In this document: positions 47,297 to 59,000 of the stretch, piece after piece
Layout: each line of letters begins with the position of its first letter
How positions within the stretch are numbered: the stretch's first letter is position 1
Source: Coniochaeta sp. PMI_546
Taxonomy: Eukaryota > Ascomycota > Sordariomycetes > Coniochaetales > Coniochaetaceae
Reading direction: 5' to 3'
Length of the DNA stretch: 64,000 nucleotides
Assembly: GCA_021432605.1 (NCBI GenBank)
Contig: MU271147.1
Location: 2,604,001-2,668,000, forward strand
Translations under genes and position numbers: made by a program
The notes under the pieces: generated by a model
Seen by the model: only the letters and a program-made list of their open reading frames with translations
Database searches by the model: none
What the model was told of the DNA's origin: nothing

Positions 47297-48983
47297 TTAT
47301 ACCGTCTCGATATACCTCCTCATCTCCCTGTATCATTGTCAGCATCACCTAGTCACGTCAACAAGAGAGGAAGGTAACTCACCAATCCGTAACAGCCTCA
47401 TCCCACAACCTGACCTCATTGTCTCTCGTACCCCCATAGTGGTCCACAAACTCGTCCCCAAACACCTGCCTCGCCACACTGCCATGCCGCGCGAACCGAT
47501 CATTCGCCCCCCGCAGCGTCTTGGCCAGCCGGATCCCCATGTCCGTCTCGCCGCCGACCTCCTCGCCCTTCCCGAGCGGCGGACACGGGATCTCAAGCTT
47601 CTTCTCGACGCCCCGCCATCCCAGACCCAGGATGGCGGCAAGGACATAGTAGGGGTTCGCATCCGCGCCCGCGACGCGGACCTCGAACCGGGTCGCGCCG
47701 GGCTTGGAGGTGGGCGGCGCGATGATGCGGATGCTGGCGGCGCGGTGCTCGAGACCCCAGGACACGGTGACGGGGGCCCAGAAGTTCTCCACCAGGCGCT
47801 TGTAGCTGTTGATGGTCGGCGCAAGCATGGGCATCACGTCCGGCAGCCCGTCCAGCAGGCCGGCGAGGAAGTGCCGGCCCAGGTCGGACAGGCCGGCGAT
47901 GTCAGGGTACCGGGCGTCGGGGTCCGGGGTGTCGCGGGCGAAGAGGTTCTTGCCGGACTTCGGGTCGGTGACGGATATGTGCATGTGGCCCGAGTTGCCC
48001 GGGAGGCCTTGCTTGGGCTTGGCCATGAAGCAGGGGGTTATGCCGTACTTTGTCGCTACGGATTTGACGACGTATCTAAAAAACGGGAAGCAGGGGGAGT
48101 CAGTACGAGACTGATATGCGGCGGTTGTGGTAGGTGGGGAGAGCAAAAACGCACTTGAATAAGCTGGCTCGGTCGGCCATTTGCTTGATCTCGCCGAACT
48201 CGAGCGCGGCTTCAAACACGCCTGGCCCGCTCTCGGTATGCCAGCCCTCGATGTTGCACTTGAAGTCTGCGCAAGTGTTGAAGATATCGTAGAAGTAGTC
48301 CTTGTTATGCACCGTCCGTGTCAAACTGTAGCCGAACATGCCCTCGGTCAGGGATGGCAACGAATGTGGAGGGTTGTCGCGAAGGTAGGCTGCGGTCGAG
48401 GGAGCGAGGCTTGTCGCGCTGTCTGTTGGGGTCTTGAACTGGTAGAACTCGTACTCGGCTACAGATGAAAGATTCTTGATCAGCGACCGCATTATAGGTT
48501 GTGTTGTAGGGAGTCAAGGAGTGAGACTGTGTCCGTACCTCCGGCCATGGCTCCGTAGCCAGCCTCGTGGACTTTGTCTAATTGCACCTGGAGCAGTCCC
48601 CTCGGGCAAGCAGACACCGGCTTCTTGGTGTCAGGGTCGAAGAAGCTGACGAGGAAGAATGGCACATTGTTCTCCCAGGGTATGCGCCGGTAGCTAGCCA
48701 GGTCCGGCACGGCTATGAGGTCCCTGTAACCGTTCTCCTTGTTGCTGACCTTGAGTTCCTGCGCGTATGTCTGGTCGTGCATGTCCCAGCCGAAGATGAC
48801 GGAGCAGAAGCCGAATCCATCCTTGGCGATCGACAGAAACTTCTGCTTCGACATGAGCTTGCCGCGGAGGATGCCGTCGACGTCGATACCTGCGACCTTG
48901 ACGGCGGGGTCGTCAGCGAGCAGCTGGGGAAGCCGCTCGATGGTGACCTCCTCCTGCCTCGATTCGGATTCTTTGGGCGACAT
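47297..48983 (-). CDS. Glutamine-synthetase-like enzyme (GS-I/FluG-C/gamma-glutamylamide synthetase type), 490 residues
   Basis: Four exons: 48983-48539, 48458-48155, 48075-47383 and 47327-47297; the last is only 31 nt and encodes the end of the conserved DWEMRRYIETV terminus. The N-terminal beta-grasp segment (VKVAGIDVDGILRGKLMSKQ) and catalytic barrel elements are present: EAGYGAMAGAEYEFYQF (ATP/metal-binding Glu), NIEGWHTESGPGVFEAAL, NSGHMHISV, APTINSYKRLV and HRAASIRIIAPP. This pattern belongs to prokaryote-like GS-I relatives (FluG C-terminal domain, PuuA-type gamma-glutamylpolyamine synthetases) and not to the eukaryotic GS-II that makes most glutamine. It likely ligates glutamate to an amine; the amine is unknown. 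It has no FluG amidohydrolase half. Divergent to an SDR gene 1.4 kb away. Confidence 0.88.
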
Positions 48984-50422
48984 GTTGACGGATAAGGTAG
49001 AAGCGACGTAGGGAGGCTTTCTTGAGAAGCGAGTCTGAGTTCGTGGTTCAGAGTAATCGACTCGGTACTTGAAACTGTCTCGCTGTCACAAGTCACTCAG
49101 CAAAGGTAGGGGACATCAATGACGTATCCACACCTTGCTTACCGGCCAGAATCCGCCTGTCTGCCTTTGGAGAATACCTTACCTGTTTGCCGTACGAGCT
49201 TCCGTTTTGGTAGGTGTAACTGTAGGACGGTTGCAGAAACACAGCCGAGATCGAGAGCCAGGTAGTTTAGTCGAAGGTATCCAATTTTGTTCGTTCAACG
49301 AAGGTCTATTCTATGCTACGTGTGTGTACTGTATCTTCAACCAAGGAAGTTGGAAGCCTCCCGTTGCCTTGGAGCTATTTCCGGGTACAATGTACTTCAG
49401 TACCTTATCGCTGCTGAATCCTTTGAGTGCCGGAGCACGCGATAAGCAGCAATCGAACAGGTAGAAAGCCAATCACAGATCAGCCTCTCCGTCCGAGACG
49501 TCAGGGCCTGACAAGGGAGTTAACACAGTGGAGGGGTTGCCCCTCAGTTGTGGATTGCATCTCGCCTTCAGTCCAATGTCGGCCCTTTACTGTGGTATTA
49601 CATCAAGTGTACGAATGGAAAACAGGGAAGCTTATTAGCACTGGCTACATTAGAATGGCTGGCCTGATGAGTGATTTTAATGTGAGCGAAGGCTGCTGGA
49701 ATACTTAAGGCCTTCATCTTCTTCTCTCCCCTACTGTGATAGTTCGGATGAGCTGGAAGGTCCAGCCGATTGAACCATACGTATTGCTCCTCACTGCCAT
49801 CATCGGCCACGCAAACTGTTTGTCCCATCGGGATTGTCAACATGGAAATCAAGTGCTGCCATGGTCAAGTGATCGCCTTTCCTTTCATCGCCCGAAATGA
49901 GGACCGCAAAAGGCCGAGTTCGTCCATGTTTCAGTCCAGTCCAGCTTTGCTCTGACATAACGGAATCTCTGGGTTGGTGCACATCTGCTTGCGTTCCACA
50001 AAAGATAGCCAGCCGGATGCTTATCGAGCCCGTCAGCTGAGTGCGGCCGGTGGATGACGGAGTGCGAGGTCGCCGCCGTTGTCGGCGCCAGATTGTTCAG
50101 GAGTCCTAGGAGCGCCTTACTCGTGTTTTATGGAATTATAGACTGCCACGCCTGCCACGCCCCTTCCTCTCGCTCAACTATACTGACTCATTTCTCCTTC
50201 AAGCGCGAATCTCTGTGGCAACGTCTTCCAGAAGTCTGGAATCTCTTAAATCTTGTAATCCAGCCATTTAGCACAGACGAAAGTCGACAATCCGCACCGC
50301 ATAGAACGTCGTCGTCGCATAATCTCTTATCTTTCGGACGCTTATCTTCACCCCTCCATCACCGCTGCCGCCGAACTTGAAAGTGCGATAACAGCCATCA
50401 GAACACCCGCCAAGCAGAAAAT
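48984..50422. other. Divergent intergenic region between GS-like and SDR genes
   Basis: About 1.4 kb with only short frames; probably two promoters. No strong repeats seen. Confidence 0.5.
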
Positions 50423-51423
50423 ATGGTGCACGTCGCGAGAATAGCTGAGACGCGCGGCAGGCTGGCCGGAAAGAATGCAATAATCACCGGCGGTGCTGGG
50501 TAGGTGGCCTTATCTGTGGTCCAAATTGTCTGAATCTGCACTGACACCCCTTTGCAGTGGCATCGGCCTGGAGACGGCCATTCTCTTCGCCAAGGAGGGC
50601 GCCAGCATCATGCTGGCCGACATATCCGCTCCGGCACTGGAGAAGGCGCAAGCAAAAGTGCTCGAGCTCGTTCCTGGTGCCAAGCGCGTCGAGTCGAAGG
50701 TACGCCGAACACCAAGTCTCTACTCCATATGCCGCCGATCTCTAAGCTGACCTGTCTTTTCACCGACAGCTCTGCGACGTCTCCAAGGAGGCCGACGTCC
50801 AGGCGCTCGTGGAGAGCCTCGACTCATGGGGCGGCGTCGACGTGATGTTCAACAACGCCGGGATAATGCACGCCAAAGACGACGACGCCATCGGCACGCC
50901 AGAGCAGATCTGGGACCTCACACAGAACATCAACGTCAAGGGTGTCTGGTTCGGCAGCAAACACGCCGTGCTCTCCCTCCGCCGCCACAACAAGACCAAA
51001 GGCAGCATCATCAACACGGCCTCCATGGTGGCTCTCGTCGGTGCCGCGACCCCGCAGCTCGCATACACGGCCAGCAAGGGTGCGGTGCTGGCTCTCACGC
51101 GCGAGCTGGCAATTGTCCACGCCCGCGAGGGCTTCCGGTTCAACAGCCTGTGCCCGGCGCCGCTCAACACGCCGCTGTTGCAGGACTGGCTCGGCGATGA
51201 TGCGGCCAAGAGGCATCGGCGAGAGGTACACTTCCCGACCGGGAGGTTCGGAGAGGCGATCGAGCAGGCGCATGCTGTTGTCTTCCTGGCAAGCGATGAG
51301 AGCAGCTTTGTCACGGGGCACGATATGGTTGTTGATGGTGGCTTGACGAAGGCGTATGTCACACCTGAGGGGCCGCCTCTTGCGGCGCCCGTGAACAATG
51401 CTTCAAAGTCTAGCTTGGACTAA
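50423..51423 (+). CDS. Short-chain dehydrogenase/reductase (classical SDR), 290 residues
   Basis: Three exons: 50423-50499, 50558-50699 and 50770-51423. The first intron splits the nucleotide-binding glycine motif; splicing gives TGGAGGIG at residues 22-29. Asp47 at the end of the second beta strand (MLADIS) favours NAD(H) over NADP(H). NNAG (101-104), Ser158 (NTAS) and Y172-x3-K176 (YTASK) complete the catalytic set. The C-terminal part (FVTGHDMVVDGGLTKAY) is the usual end of the fold, followed by a short polar tail. It oxidises or reduces an alcohol/ketone whose identity cannot be read from sequence. The gene is divergent to the GS-like gene and convergent with 2-methylisocitrate lyase. It is likely cytosolic, as no targeting signal is visible. 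Confidence 0.9.
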
Positions 51424-51868
51424 GCTGGCTCGCTGAGTCTCGAGCAGTCTGTCGGAGGATATCAATCACTGGGTCAAGAAGCACATGCGGTGGCATTTGG
51501 AGTTGGAAGACGAGGCGTCCCAATATCTTTCACGTTTGGTGGCTTATTTGCTTGACGCTGGCGTGTATTAGAATCCTTTCCTGATCATGGAGTTAGGTTT
51601 TGACGTGCACGATGAGGAAATGACAAACTTGATAGAAAATTAGCACGTGGCTACGAGCACATGCGTATCGACGTTGAACAGACTCATGGATGCGCATTCG
51701 ACCAGAACAATCTCCCATGCAAATAAATCACGACACGCCTTCTACAACACACAGCTTGCCTGAACCTCACACTTGCAAATGCCAAACTATACCATTGATA
51801 CCTAAGAACGCCAGACATGCATGCTACAACAATCTATATACAATGAATCACTCCATACCACCACCTCT
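51424..51868. other. Convergent intergenic, 3' ends of SDR and mclA
   Basis: 445 bp, AT-richer than the flanking genes, no gene. Confidence 0.5.
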
Positions 51869-53716
51869 CTATTCAAACTGTCCCTCGGTATTCCCCTCAC
51901 CCATACTCTTGCTCCCACTGCTCCCGCTCTGGATAGCCCCGAGTATGCCGTCGATATACGCCGCGCCACTCCACTTCTGGTGCGTGAGCACGTCGCACCC
52001 CAGCTCCTTCTCCCGCCTCTGCACGAGGTCGACATAGGCCTTCATGCCGTCGGTCTTGAAGCCCTTGGCCAGCTCGTTGGTGATGGTGGCCGTGCTGTGC
52101 AGCCCGGCGAGGCTGATGAGCTGCAGGACGAAGCCCTCCTTCGCAATGTCCCAGATGAAGCTCTTGAGCGTCTTGGGCGTGAAGCCGTGCGCCATCCAGT
52201 TGAAGGACGGCGAGAGGTTGTACACCAGCCCCTTGCCCGGGTAGGCCTTGCGGACCGTCCGCCCGAGCTTGGCGGCCACCTCGACGTTGGGGTCGCCCGT
52301 CTCGACCCACAGCAGGTCGGCGTAGGGGCCGAAGGCCAGCGCGCGCTTGGTCGCCGCCTCCATGCCGGAGCGGAAGTGGTAGAACCCTTCGCGCGTCCGC
52401 GGCACGTCCCAGCTCCAGTAGACCGGGTTGTCGGGGGTGAGCGCGTCGACGAGGTGGCGGCGGGCGGTGATGGCTGTGTCGCGGTGGGGGCCGGTCACCT
52501 TCGCGGTGTACTCCTTCTCGATGGTGGCGTCCGACACGCCGTGGGCGCGCAGGTGGGCTACCGCGGCCTCGTCAAAGGTCACCAGCTTGGAGGACTTGAC
52601 CCACTGGGCCTCGAAGGCGTCGATCTCGGCGCCGCTGGCACCCTTGGCTTCCATGGCCTGCAGGGTCTCGGCGAGGGGCTCGAGGGAGGGGTCGGTTATG
52701 CCCAGGATGAATTCGTGGTCGCGCACGTCGATGGCCGAGGAGAGCAGCTTGCCGCTCTCGGAGTCGGTACGCGCGATGACGAGGTTCTCGGTGCCCATCA
52801 CGTCCCACTGGAAGCGGGCCGCGACGAGGCGGTTGATGTGCTCGCCCGTCGGGACGAGGACCTTGCCGGCCAAGTGGCCGCACTTCTTGCCGCCGTGCAG
52901 CTGGTCCTCGAAGTGCACTGCCGCGGCACCGTTCTCGGCAAAGAGTTTGGCAAGCTTGAGGACGGCGGAGAGACCGCCGTGGCCGGTGTCGCCGTCGGCG
53001 ATGATGGGCCTGTTGTAGTCGATATACGGCGTCTGGGCGCGCTGCTCGGGCGAGAGCTTGCGGCGGGCGTCCCACTGCTTGCGGTCGTGCATGGACTGCG
53101 CCTTGGCCAGCCGCTGGACCTGGTTCGGCACCGTGTTGTAGGGGTAGTCACCGAAGTCGGGCGAGACTTCGTTGGTGGAGGTCAGAACGGACGAGCAGGC
53201 CCAGCCGGAGATGTAGAGGACCTCCTGGTGAGGCGCCTGCTGCGTCATCTGCACGGGGTCGATGGCGCCCATGGTGTGTATCGGCTCGCCTTTTGCTTCG
53301 CGCTCGCGGATCAGGTTGAAGAGCTTGCGCGCCATGACGGAGCTGGGGTACGACTGCTGCAGCGAGCCGCGCTTGGAGACGACGTCGGCGGCGCTGTAGG
53401 GACGCTTGATGCCCTCGTACCGCGGAGAGGCCCACCATTCTTCTACCTCTTTCAGTTGCTGCTCGTACAAGGCATCTTCTGCCGCGCCGGGCTTTTGTGA
53501 TTCGGGCAGGAGCTGGAAGGAGTCGGAGGCGAAGGCGTGAGAGACGGGAGGTGTCACTGGTGGTAGAGCTGACATTCTCGTGACGGTGGTAGAGAAGAGC
53601 CGGCTCGGCGTGCTCGCTGACCGTGAACAGCTGCTAAGATATGTTGAGGACCTCACCGGCATCGACCGGCAGGAAAGACGAGCAGTTGGTATTCTGCGGA
53701 GCATCATCGTCGTCAT
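51869..53716 (-). CDS. mclA: 2-methylisocitrate lyase, mitochondrial, 615 residues
   Basis: A single exon. The first 48 residues are Arg/Ser/Thr-rich without acidic residues ([18 protein letters not shown] and on), a typical mitochondrial presequence ahead of [10 protein letters not shown]. The isocitrate-lyase superfamily core is intact: DGDTGHGG at 241-248 and the catalytic signature KKCGH at 277-281, plus VIARTDSE and FNWMAHGF. Glyoxylate-cycle isocitrate lyase (Icl1/AcuD) is shorter (about 540) and lacks a presequence; together with the divergent 2-methylcitrate synthase this indicates the methylcitrate-cycle lyase, cleaving 2-methylisocitrate to succinate and pyruvate. The frame is open to 53893, but that extension would bury the presequence, so I start at 53716. 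A 559-codon frame on the other strand is a GC-driven shadow. Confidence 0.9.
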   Translation of the reverse strand: MTTMMLRRIPTARLSCRSMPVRSSTYLSSCSRSASTPSRLFSTTVTRMSALPPVTPPVSHAFASDSFQLLPESQKPGAAEDALYEQQLKEVEEWWASPRYEGIKRPYSAADVVSKRGSLQQSYPSSVMARKLFNLIREREAKGEPIHTMGAIDPVQMTQQAPHQEVLYISGWACSSVLTSTNEVSPDFGDYPYNTVPNQVQRLAKAQSMHDRKQWDARRKLSPEQRAQTPYIDYNRPIIADGDTGHGGLSAVLKLAKLFAENGAAAVHFEDQLHGGKKCGHLAGKVLVPTGEHINRLVAARFQWDVMGTENLVIARTDSESGKLLSSAIDVRDHEFILGITDPSLEPLAETLQAMEAKGASGAEIDAFEAQWVKSSKLVTFDEAAVAHLRAHGVSDATIEKEYTAKVTGPHRDTAITARRHLVDALTPDNPVYWSWDVPRTREGFYHFRSGMEAATKRALAFGPYADLLWVETGDPNVEVAAKLGRTVRKAYPGKGLVYNLSPSFNWMAHGFTPKTLKSFIWDIAKEGFVLQLISLAGLHSTATITNELAKGFKTDGMKAYVDLVQRREKELGCDVLTHQKWSGAAYIDGILGAIQSGSSGSKSMGEGNTEGQFE

Positions 53717-54534
53717 GCTAGCAAAGGCCGGTTGACGTGTGTGGTGGTGATGCTTCTTAGATTGGGAAGACGAAACAAGAATGGACTCTTTTTCGAAAAG
53801 CTGTCTATTGCTTCTGCTCCGTAATCGCTCGCTGCCAGCAGCTTTCCATGTCGATTCGAATTTGTCAATGTTGGAAAAAAGAGTCAGCGACAAGATGCTC
53901 GGGTTAACATTCGGCTCCGGCTGTACGGGCGACAGGACGAGTGGAGGGGCAACTCTTCTCCAGATTTTGTCACCAAGTTACTACCGCAGACCGCAAGGAG
54001 GTACAGTACAATACCTCTGGTCTACTACGTACCTCCACAGCACTCCCCCCTGTCCCTCCGCGAAAACATTACCGAAACAGCCAATCATCAGGCTTGAGAG
54101 CAGTCTGGGGTTCACGCCGTGCTCCTCTCTGATTGGCCAATTGCAACCGACCGGGGGTTATTGCCGGCCCTCTCCAGTCTCCAGGGTTGGAAGGAACAGA
54201 CGGCTTCCCTCGGCTCGTTGTGGCATTGTGCCTCAACGTTCCCCCTCCTCAGGTGGTTTGGTTATGACGATGAAAGTCCCCCAAGGGTTGGGGAAAAAAA
54301 AAAGGATCGAGGCTTGTTGCTGTTCCTGCATGAGACAGACACATCTATCTTTTCTTTTTAACTTTCTTTCCTAGACTTTACTCTGTGAATAGTCTCAAGT
54401 TGTAGCAATAATAGTTGCGACTTACACGTGCTACAGCTGCTACTTCCTGTGTGTACCTTTTAAGACTCGCGGTCGCCCTTGATACCCCGACCCCTCCTTC
54501 TCACCGTTCCTCCCCAAACTACACACGATCCATC
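53717..54534. promoter_or_regulatory. Shared divergent promoter of mclA and mcsA
   Basis: An 818 bp gap between the two start codons, so both genes are transcribed from it. It contains a CCAAT box (54081-54085) and the palindrome ATTGGCCAAT (54132-54141), which holds two opposed CCAAT boxes within about 12 bp of the exact midpoint. Several sites fit the fungal CreA consensus SYGGRG on one strand or the other (for example CTGGGG near 54105 and CTCCAG near 54172), hinting at carbon-catabolite control. The motif matches are direct; the control is inferred. Confidence 0.65.
54132..54141. promoter_or_regulatory. Palindromic double CCAAT box
   Basis: ATTGGCCAAT is a perfect palindrome carrying one CCAAT box per strand. 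CCAAT boxes are bound by the fungal HAP/CBF complex; a symmetric pair in the middle of a divergent promoter could serve both genes. Confidence 0.55.
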
Positions 54535-56046
54535 ATGGCCATGAACTTGAGAAAGGGCTCGCGAGCCCTCAGTGCTCTCCGGGTATGTGTTACTTCAATT
54601 AGATCCTTCTCTTTGGGGTGCAATAGCGGAAGTTGGGTGATGCTAATTCCAATTCACACACAGCCGGCTACCAATGGCACAACCGCAGTCTTCTGCTCAA
54701 GGCGGAACTACTCTGCCTCCTCCGAGCCAGACCTGAAGACGACCCTCAAGGAGGTCATCCCCGCCAAGCGCGAGCTCTTCAAGAAGGTCAAGGCCCACGG
54801 CTCCAAAGTCATCGGCGAGGTCAAGGTCGAGAACACCATCGGCGGCATGCGCGGCCTCAAGGCCATGGTCTGGGAGGGCTCCGTGCTCGACGCCAACGAG
54901 GGCATCCGCTTCCACGGCCGCACCATCAAGGACTGCCAGCGCGAGCTGCCCAAGGGCAAGACCGGCACCGAGATGCTCCCCGAGGCCATGTTCTGGCTGC
55001 TCCTCACCGGTCAGGTCCCCTCGGTCAACCAGGTCCGCCAGTTCTCGCGCGAGCTTGCCGAGCAGGGCCAGCTCCCCGCCTTCGTCAACAAGATGCTCGA
55101 CGACTTCCCCAAGGACCTCCACCCCATGACACAGTTCGCCATCGCCGTCTCGGCCCTGAACTACACCTCCAAGTTCGCCAAGGCCTACGAGGCCGGCATC
55201 GGCAAGGCCGACTACTGGGAGCCTACCTTTGACGACTGCATCTCTCTTCTCGCCAAGCTGCCCACCATCGCCGCCAAGATCTACCAGAACTCGTACCGCG
55301 GCGGTGGCGCCCTGCCGGCCGAGATCGACCCAGAGCAGGATTGGTCCTACAACTTCGCCGCCATGCTCGGCAAGGGCGGCAAGGAGAACGAGAACTTCCA
55401 GGATCTCCTTCGCCTGTACCTTGCCCTCCACGGCGACCACGAGGGCGGCAACGTGTCCGCCCACGCCACCCACCTGGTCGGCTCGGCCCTCTCGGACCCC
55501 TTCCTCAGCTACAGCGCCGGCCTGCAGGGTCTCGCCGGCCCGCTGCACGGCCTGGCCGCCCAGGAGGTCCTCCGCTGGATCCTCCAGATGAAGGAAGCCA
55601 TCCCCTCCTCCTACACAGACAAGGACGTCACGGACTACCTCTGGTCGACGCTCAACGGCGGCCGCGTCGTGCCCGGCTACGGCCACGCCGTCCTCCGCAA
55701 GCCGGACCCCCGCTTCGAGGCCCTGATGGACTACGCCGCCGCCCGCCCCGAGATCGCCAACGACCCCGTCTTCAAGCTCGTGCAGAAGAACAGCCAGATC
55801 GCCCCCGAGGTGCTCAAGAAGCACGGCAAGACCAAGAACCCCTACCCCAACGTCGACTCGAGCTCCGGCGTGCTGTTCCACCACTACGGCTTCCACGAGA
55901 CCCTGTACTACACCGCTACCTTCGGCGTGTCGCGCGGCCTAGGCCCGCTGGCGCAGCTTATCTGGGACAGGGCGCTGGGCCTGCCGATCGAGCGGCCGAA
56001 GAGCATCAACCTTGAGGGCCTGTTGAAGGAGGCGGAGAAGGCTTAA
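54535..56046 (+). CDS. mcsA: 2-methylcitrate synthase, mitochondrial, 476 residues
   Basis: Two exons, 54535-54582 and 54664-56046. The 81-nt intron is a multiple of three without stops, so the unspliced frame is also open; GTATGT, the TGCTAAT branch and CACACAG support splicing. A presequence (MAMNLRKGSRALSALR and on, to RRNYSAS) targets mitochondria. The body fits the fungal methylcitrate synthase group rather than ordinary citrate synthase: VENTIGGMRGLKAMVWEGSV and DWSYNFAAMLGKGGKENENF versus GARGIKCLVW in CitA. The citrate-synthase signature GYGHAVLRKPDPR and HGDHEGGNVSAHATHLVGSA carry the catalytic His and Asp. It condenses propionyl-CoA with oxaloacetate, the first step of propionate detoxification. 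Confidence 0.93.
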   Translation: MAMNLRKGSRALSALRVCVTSIRSFSLGCNSGSWVMLIPIHTQPATNGTTAVFCSRRNYSASSEPDLKTTLKEVIPAKRELFKKVKAHGSKVIGEVKVENTIGGMRGLKAMVWEGSVLDANEGIRFHGRTIKDCQRELPKGKTGTEMLPEAMFWLLLTGQVPSVNQVRQFSRELAEQGQLPAFVNKMLDDFPKDLHPMTQFAIAVSALNYTSKFAKAYEAGIGKADYWEPTFDDCISLLAKLPTIAAKIYQNSYRGGGALPAEIDPEQDWSYNFAAMLGKGGKENENFQDLLRLYLALHGDHEGGNVSAHATHLVGSALSDPFLSYSAGLQGLAGPLHGLAAQEVLRWILQMKEAIPSSYTDKDVTDYLWSTLNGGRVVPGYGHAVLRKPDPRFEALMDYAAARPEIANDPVFKLVQKNSQIAPEVLKKHGKTKNPYPNVDSSSGVLFHHYGFHETLYYTATFGVSRGLGPLAQLIWDRALGLPIERPKSINLEGLLKEAEKA

Positions 56047-59000
56047 GGTGTTGGCGACTGTTGTTTTTCTCCAGGGGTGGAAAAAGTCGAGTTAGGAGGA
56101 TCTAGAAGTCAGTCTGGTGTGTATACTGGATCTGTGTCATTGTCAGTCATCTTTTTTTCGGTTGTAGGTTGAGTAACCTGACTACGAATAGAGCAGGTCT
56201 ATGGCCCATGTCGCGTCATCTTGTTGTCTGCTTCCCCGTGAACCGTTATTGCTTCATGATGTCGCCAGTGTAACTGCCAGTGATGTTTGCCTCTCTGTGA
56301 GACGGGGAGGCGTTGGTCGAGGCCAGAAACGCCACTGATCCCGATGTTTGAAGTTGGCTTGACGAACGGCTTTCCCATTGCGACCTCTTCCCCGCAACAG
56401 TTAGATTGGTGCCGGCGTCGCATCGTTGCAACGATAGCTGGTCATCCGAAGTCGATCTCGGAGGCTGGCCGGATCGTCGACAGGTTTGGGTTCCTACAGT
56501 AGCGTTGAACCTTGGGTCTCTCTCGTGTCCCTGTTGATCCGTAGATCATGTTGGGGAGCATCCAGGGCGAATCTGGAAATATACCCAGGTTCGAGCCTCC
56601 CCCACAACAGAAACGAAGTGCTTCCTTTTGCCAAAATATGTCAGCCAGGGATTGGGGTTGGAGCTGCTACCCCAATGTCGTGCCAAGAAGTAAACATGAT
56701 ATGCTGTCATCTGCCTCGGCGTCGGAATACTCCTTGTGGCACTGGTATGTTACCGTAATGTTGTCCCGTCCCAGCATATATATTGGGAGCTGTTTGTGGA
56801 GATCTATTCTTGGGCACAAATACTTTAAATCTACCTTGTCTAGACCGTACGGTAACCTGGTCATCGCGGACAGCAATATATTCTAGCTGACTGGGATGGT
56901 GATGGTGGTGCTGTATGCTGGTGGTAGAGCGATGGTGTGACATGTCTAATTGTTTCCTGACCGGTGGGGCCGGGCATTTGATGGCGGGTAGGGTAAGGCT
57001 CCGGAGCGTGTATTGTCCCATGGCAGGTCGTTCGCTGTATCGCGAATGCAGGGCCAGAAGTAATCGACGAATAGCAGTCGCCGGCAAGCCAGGGCAGCAC
57101 GCTGCAAGGCCGGTTGCATCCTGGAGCCGGACCCGGGTTCCTGGCTGGGTGGGCTGCGGGGAGGCACGTTAGTGTGCCTATTTCTGTCTGACGGGACTGG
57201 ACTGTGCATATCAACCGGAATGGGATCGAGTCACACAAGGACTCGTGACTACCTTGCACACAAAGTTATGTCGCATGTTCCCTGAACCACTCCTTGTCGT
57301 ATACTGCGGGAGCAACTTGTCCGGGTAGTCTGTTGGCAAACGAGCCTCGATTTTGCGAGGACCAGTATATTGGTTGAGTGTGGGTGAGCAAGCAGGAGAC
57401 GACCAGTCGTATCCTGTGACAAAGCAACGTAGGATCACGCCTGTCGTGGTCACCGAGATGTCCGTCAGTTCAATAACAGAACTGGGTCTAGGCCATTGGT
57501 GGTTGCAACGGCCAGGCCAACACGCTTAATGGTCTATCGGAGCAGAAAGAAACCCGGCTTAGGCCCGGAAAGCAACGTCGATCGATGCAGATGGCGACAT
57601 GATGCCCACGATTAGGCACCGTCTAGCCACAACCTGTTATGCAAGGTTCAAGAGCCTCGTTTGGCCGGCCAATGGTGTGTTGCGACACACGGATCGCACT
57701 CTGGAGCTAAGTCACATTGAACGAAAGGTGAAGGGGGCGAGTGTGGATGCTCGGTTTGCCTCCGGTTCCTGGACGATAGGAATAGACCGGGACACGGCTC
57801 GGCTCAATAGCTAGGTATCCAAGAGAGTCACTAACTGATGAGACGGGGACCGAGAAGGAGTATGATATCACCCAGAAAAGCCTTGCTGAACTCAGTAGAG
57901 AATCCTGGCTCCGTTCCGACGTCTCCAGAACATCACGGAAACAACCCAGGAACGCAGAGCGGTTCGGCTGAAGGCTGTCGACTTGTCGAGTCTCATCAGG
58001 TGACCAAATAATACATCTCTTGGCTGATATAGAGAACCGGATCACTCATGCGGTTGCCACGCCACAGCCAGGTTCCAGGTAGTCCTCCGGGTAACAGTCG
58101 ATGGCACGGCAATTAAGCTTAATATACCGGACCCTGACACTACACCAAAAATAGCCACGCTGTCTGCCCATCCCATCGGTGGATTTCCGGTCCATTCTAG
58201 GACGAACCAGATCGTCGTTTTGGTAGAAGACCTAGATTTCTGGTTTTGATGGTGGCAAAGAGTTTGACGTATGTCGATGTATGTTGATTCATTGTCTACC
58301 GACCTCTCAGATTTCCGACCTCAGCGTGACGCCTCTGGCGCCACCTGATAGCCGTCTTGGCCATCATCAGCCAAGTAGCCTCTCAATCTGGTGATTGAAG
58401 ACTCTGTCGTCGGCAGATGCTGCAAACGTGCAAGCTTTTCGCATGATAACACTGACGATGTGCTCCCGCACCGTTGTCATTTGTAGGCAAAATCCAGGCG
58501 GCCGCGCCCGAACGGTGACGGTACAAACAACTGGAACGCTGTTAACTCCAACAAGAAGGTTTCTATTAAAAGAACTACGGTTACCATCCCGCATCTTGGC
58601 CTGTAGTATCATAGTAGATGCTGAATATCGCATACGAGAAATGGACGGTGAACTTACCATGCGCTTTCGCTCGGTTGTAAGGTACTACTCAAGCACCAGG
58701 GGCGCATGTTTTGTGGTCAATTGCGGGTCGCGGAGTGTGCTGTGACCTGTTCCTGTCGAGAGGCGAGTCCATAAGAGCTGGGAGTCCCGCCTTAATATGT
58801 TTTTCATTTATCCTCACTTCACCCGTAAATTTGCAGAAACGCCGTGCTGCGACCTTGGAGGCTGAGAACGACATGTTTTCGACCTCTGGATCATGTTGAT
58901 GGCAATGCTCGCAATCAACCAAAGGCCCTTCCGAGGCTGAGGACCGAGGGCCATTGGCGCGAAGTGCAATCTACATTGCAAATTAACGACATCGAACACA

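Noticed and set aside
47259-48158. 299-codon + frame opposite the GS-like gene
   Set aside because: Overlaps conserved GS exons on the other strand and reads as Arg/Gly/Pro-biased shadow.
51821-53500. 559-codon open frame opposite mclA
   Set aside because: An antisense shadow caused by the GC-rich third positions of mclA; no domain character (Val/Gly/Arg/Leu-biased).
51869-53716. Glyoxylate-cycle isocitrate lyase
   Set aside because: Shares the KKCGH signature, but the mitochondrial presequence, greater length and mcsA neighbour fit methylisocitrate lyase better.
54697-55896. 399-codon open frame opposite mcsA
   Set aside because: Same cause: low-complexity Val/Gly/Leu sequence complementary to a clear citrate-synthase-family gene.
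54535-56046. Ordinary mitochondrial citrate synthase (CitA)
   Set aside because: Internal sequence blocks follow the fungal methylcitrate synthase group, not CitA.
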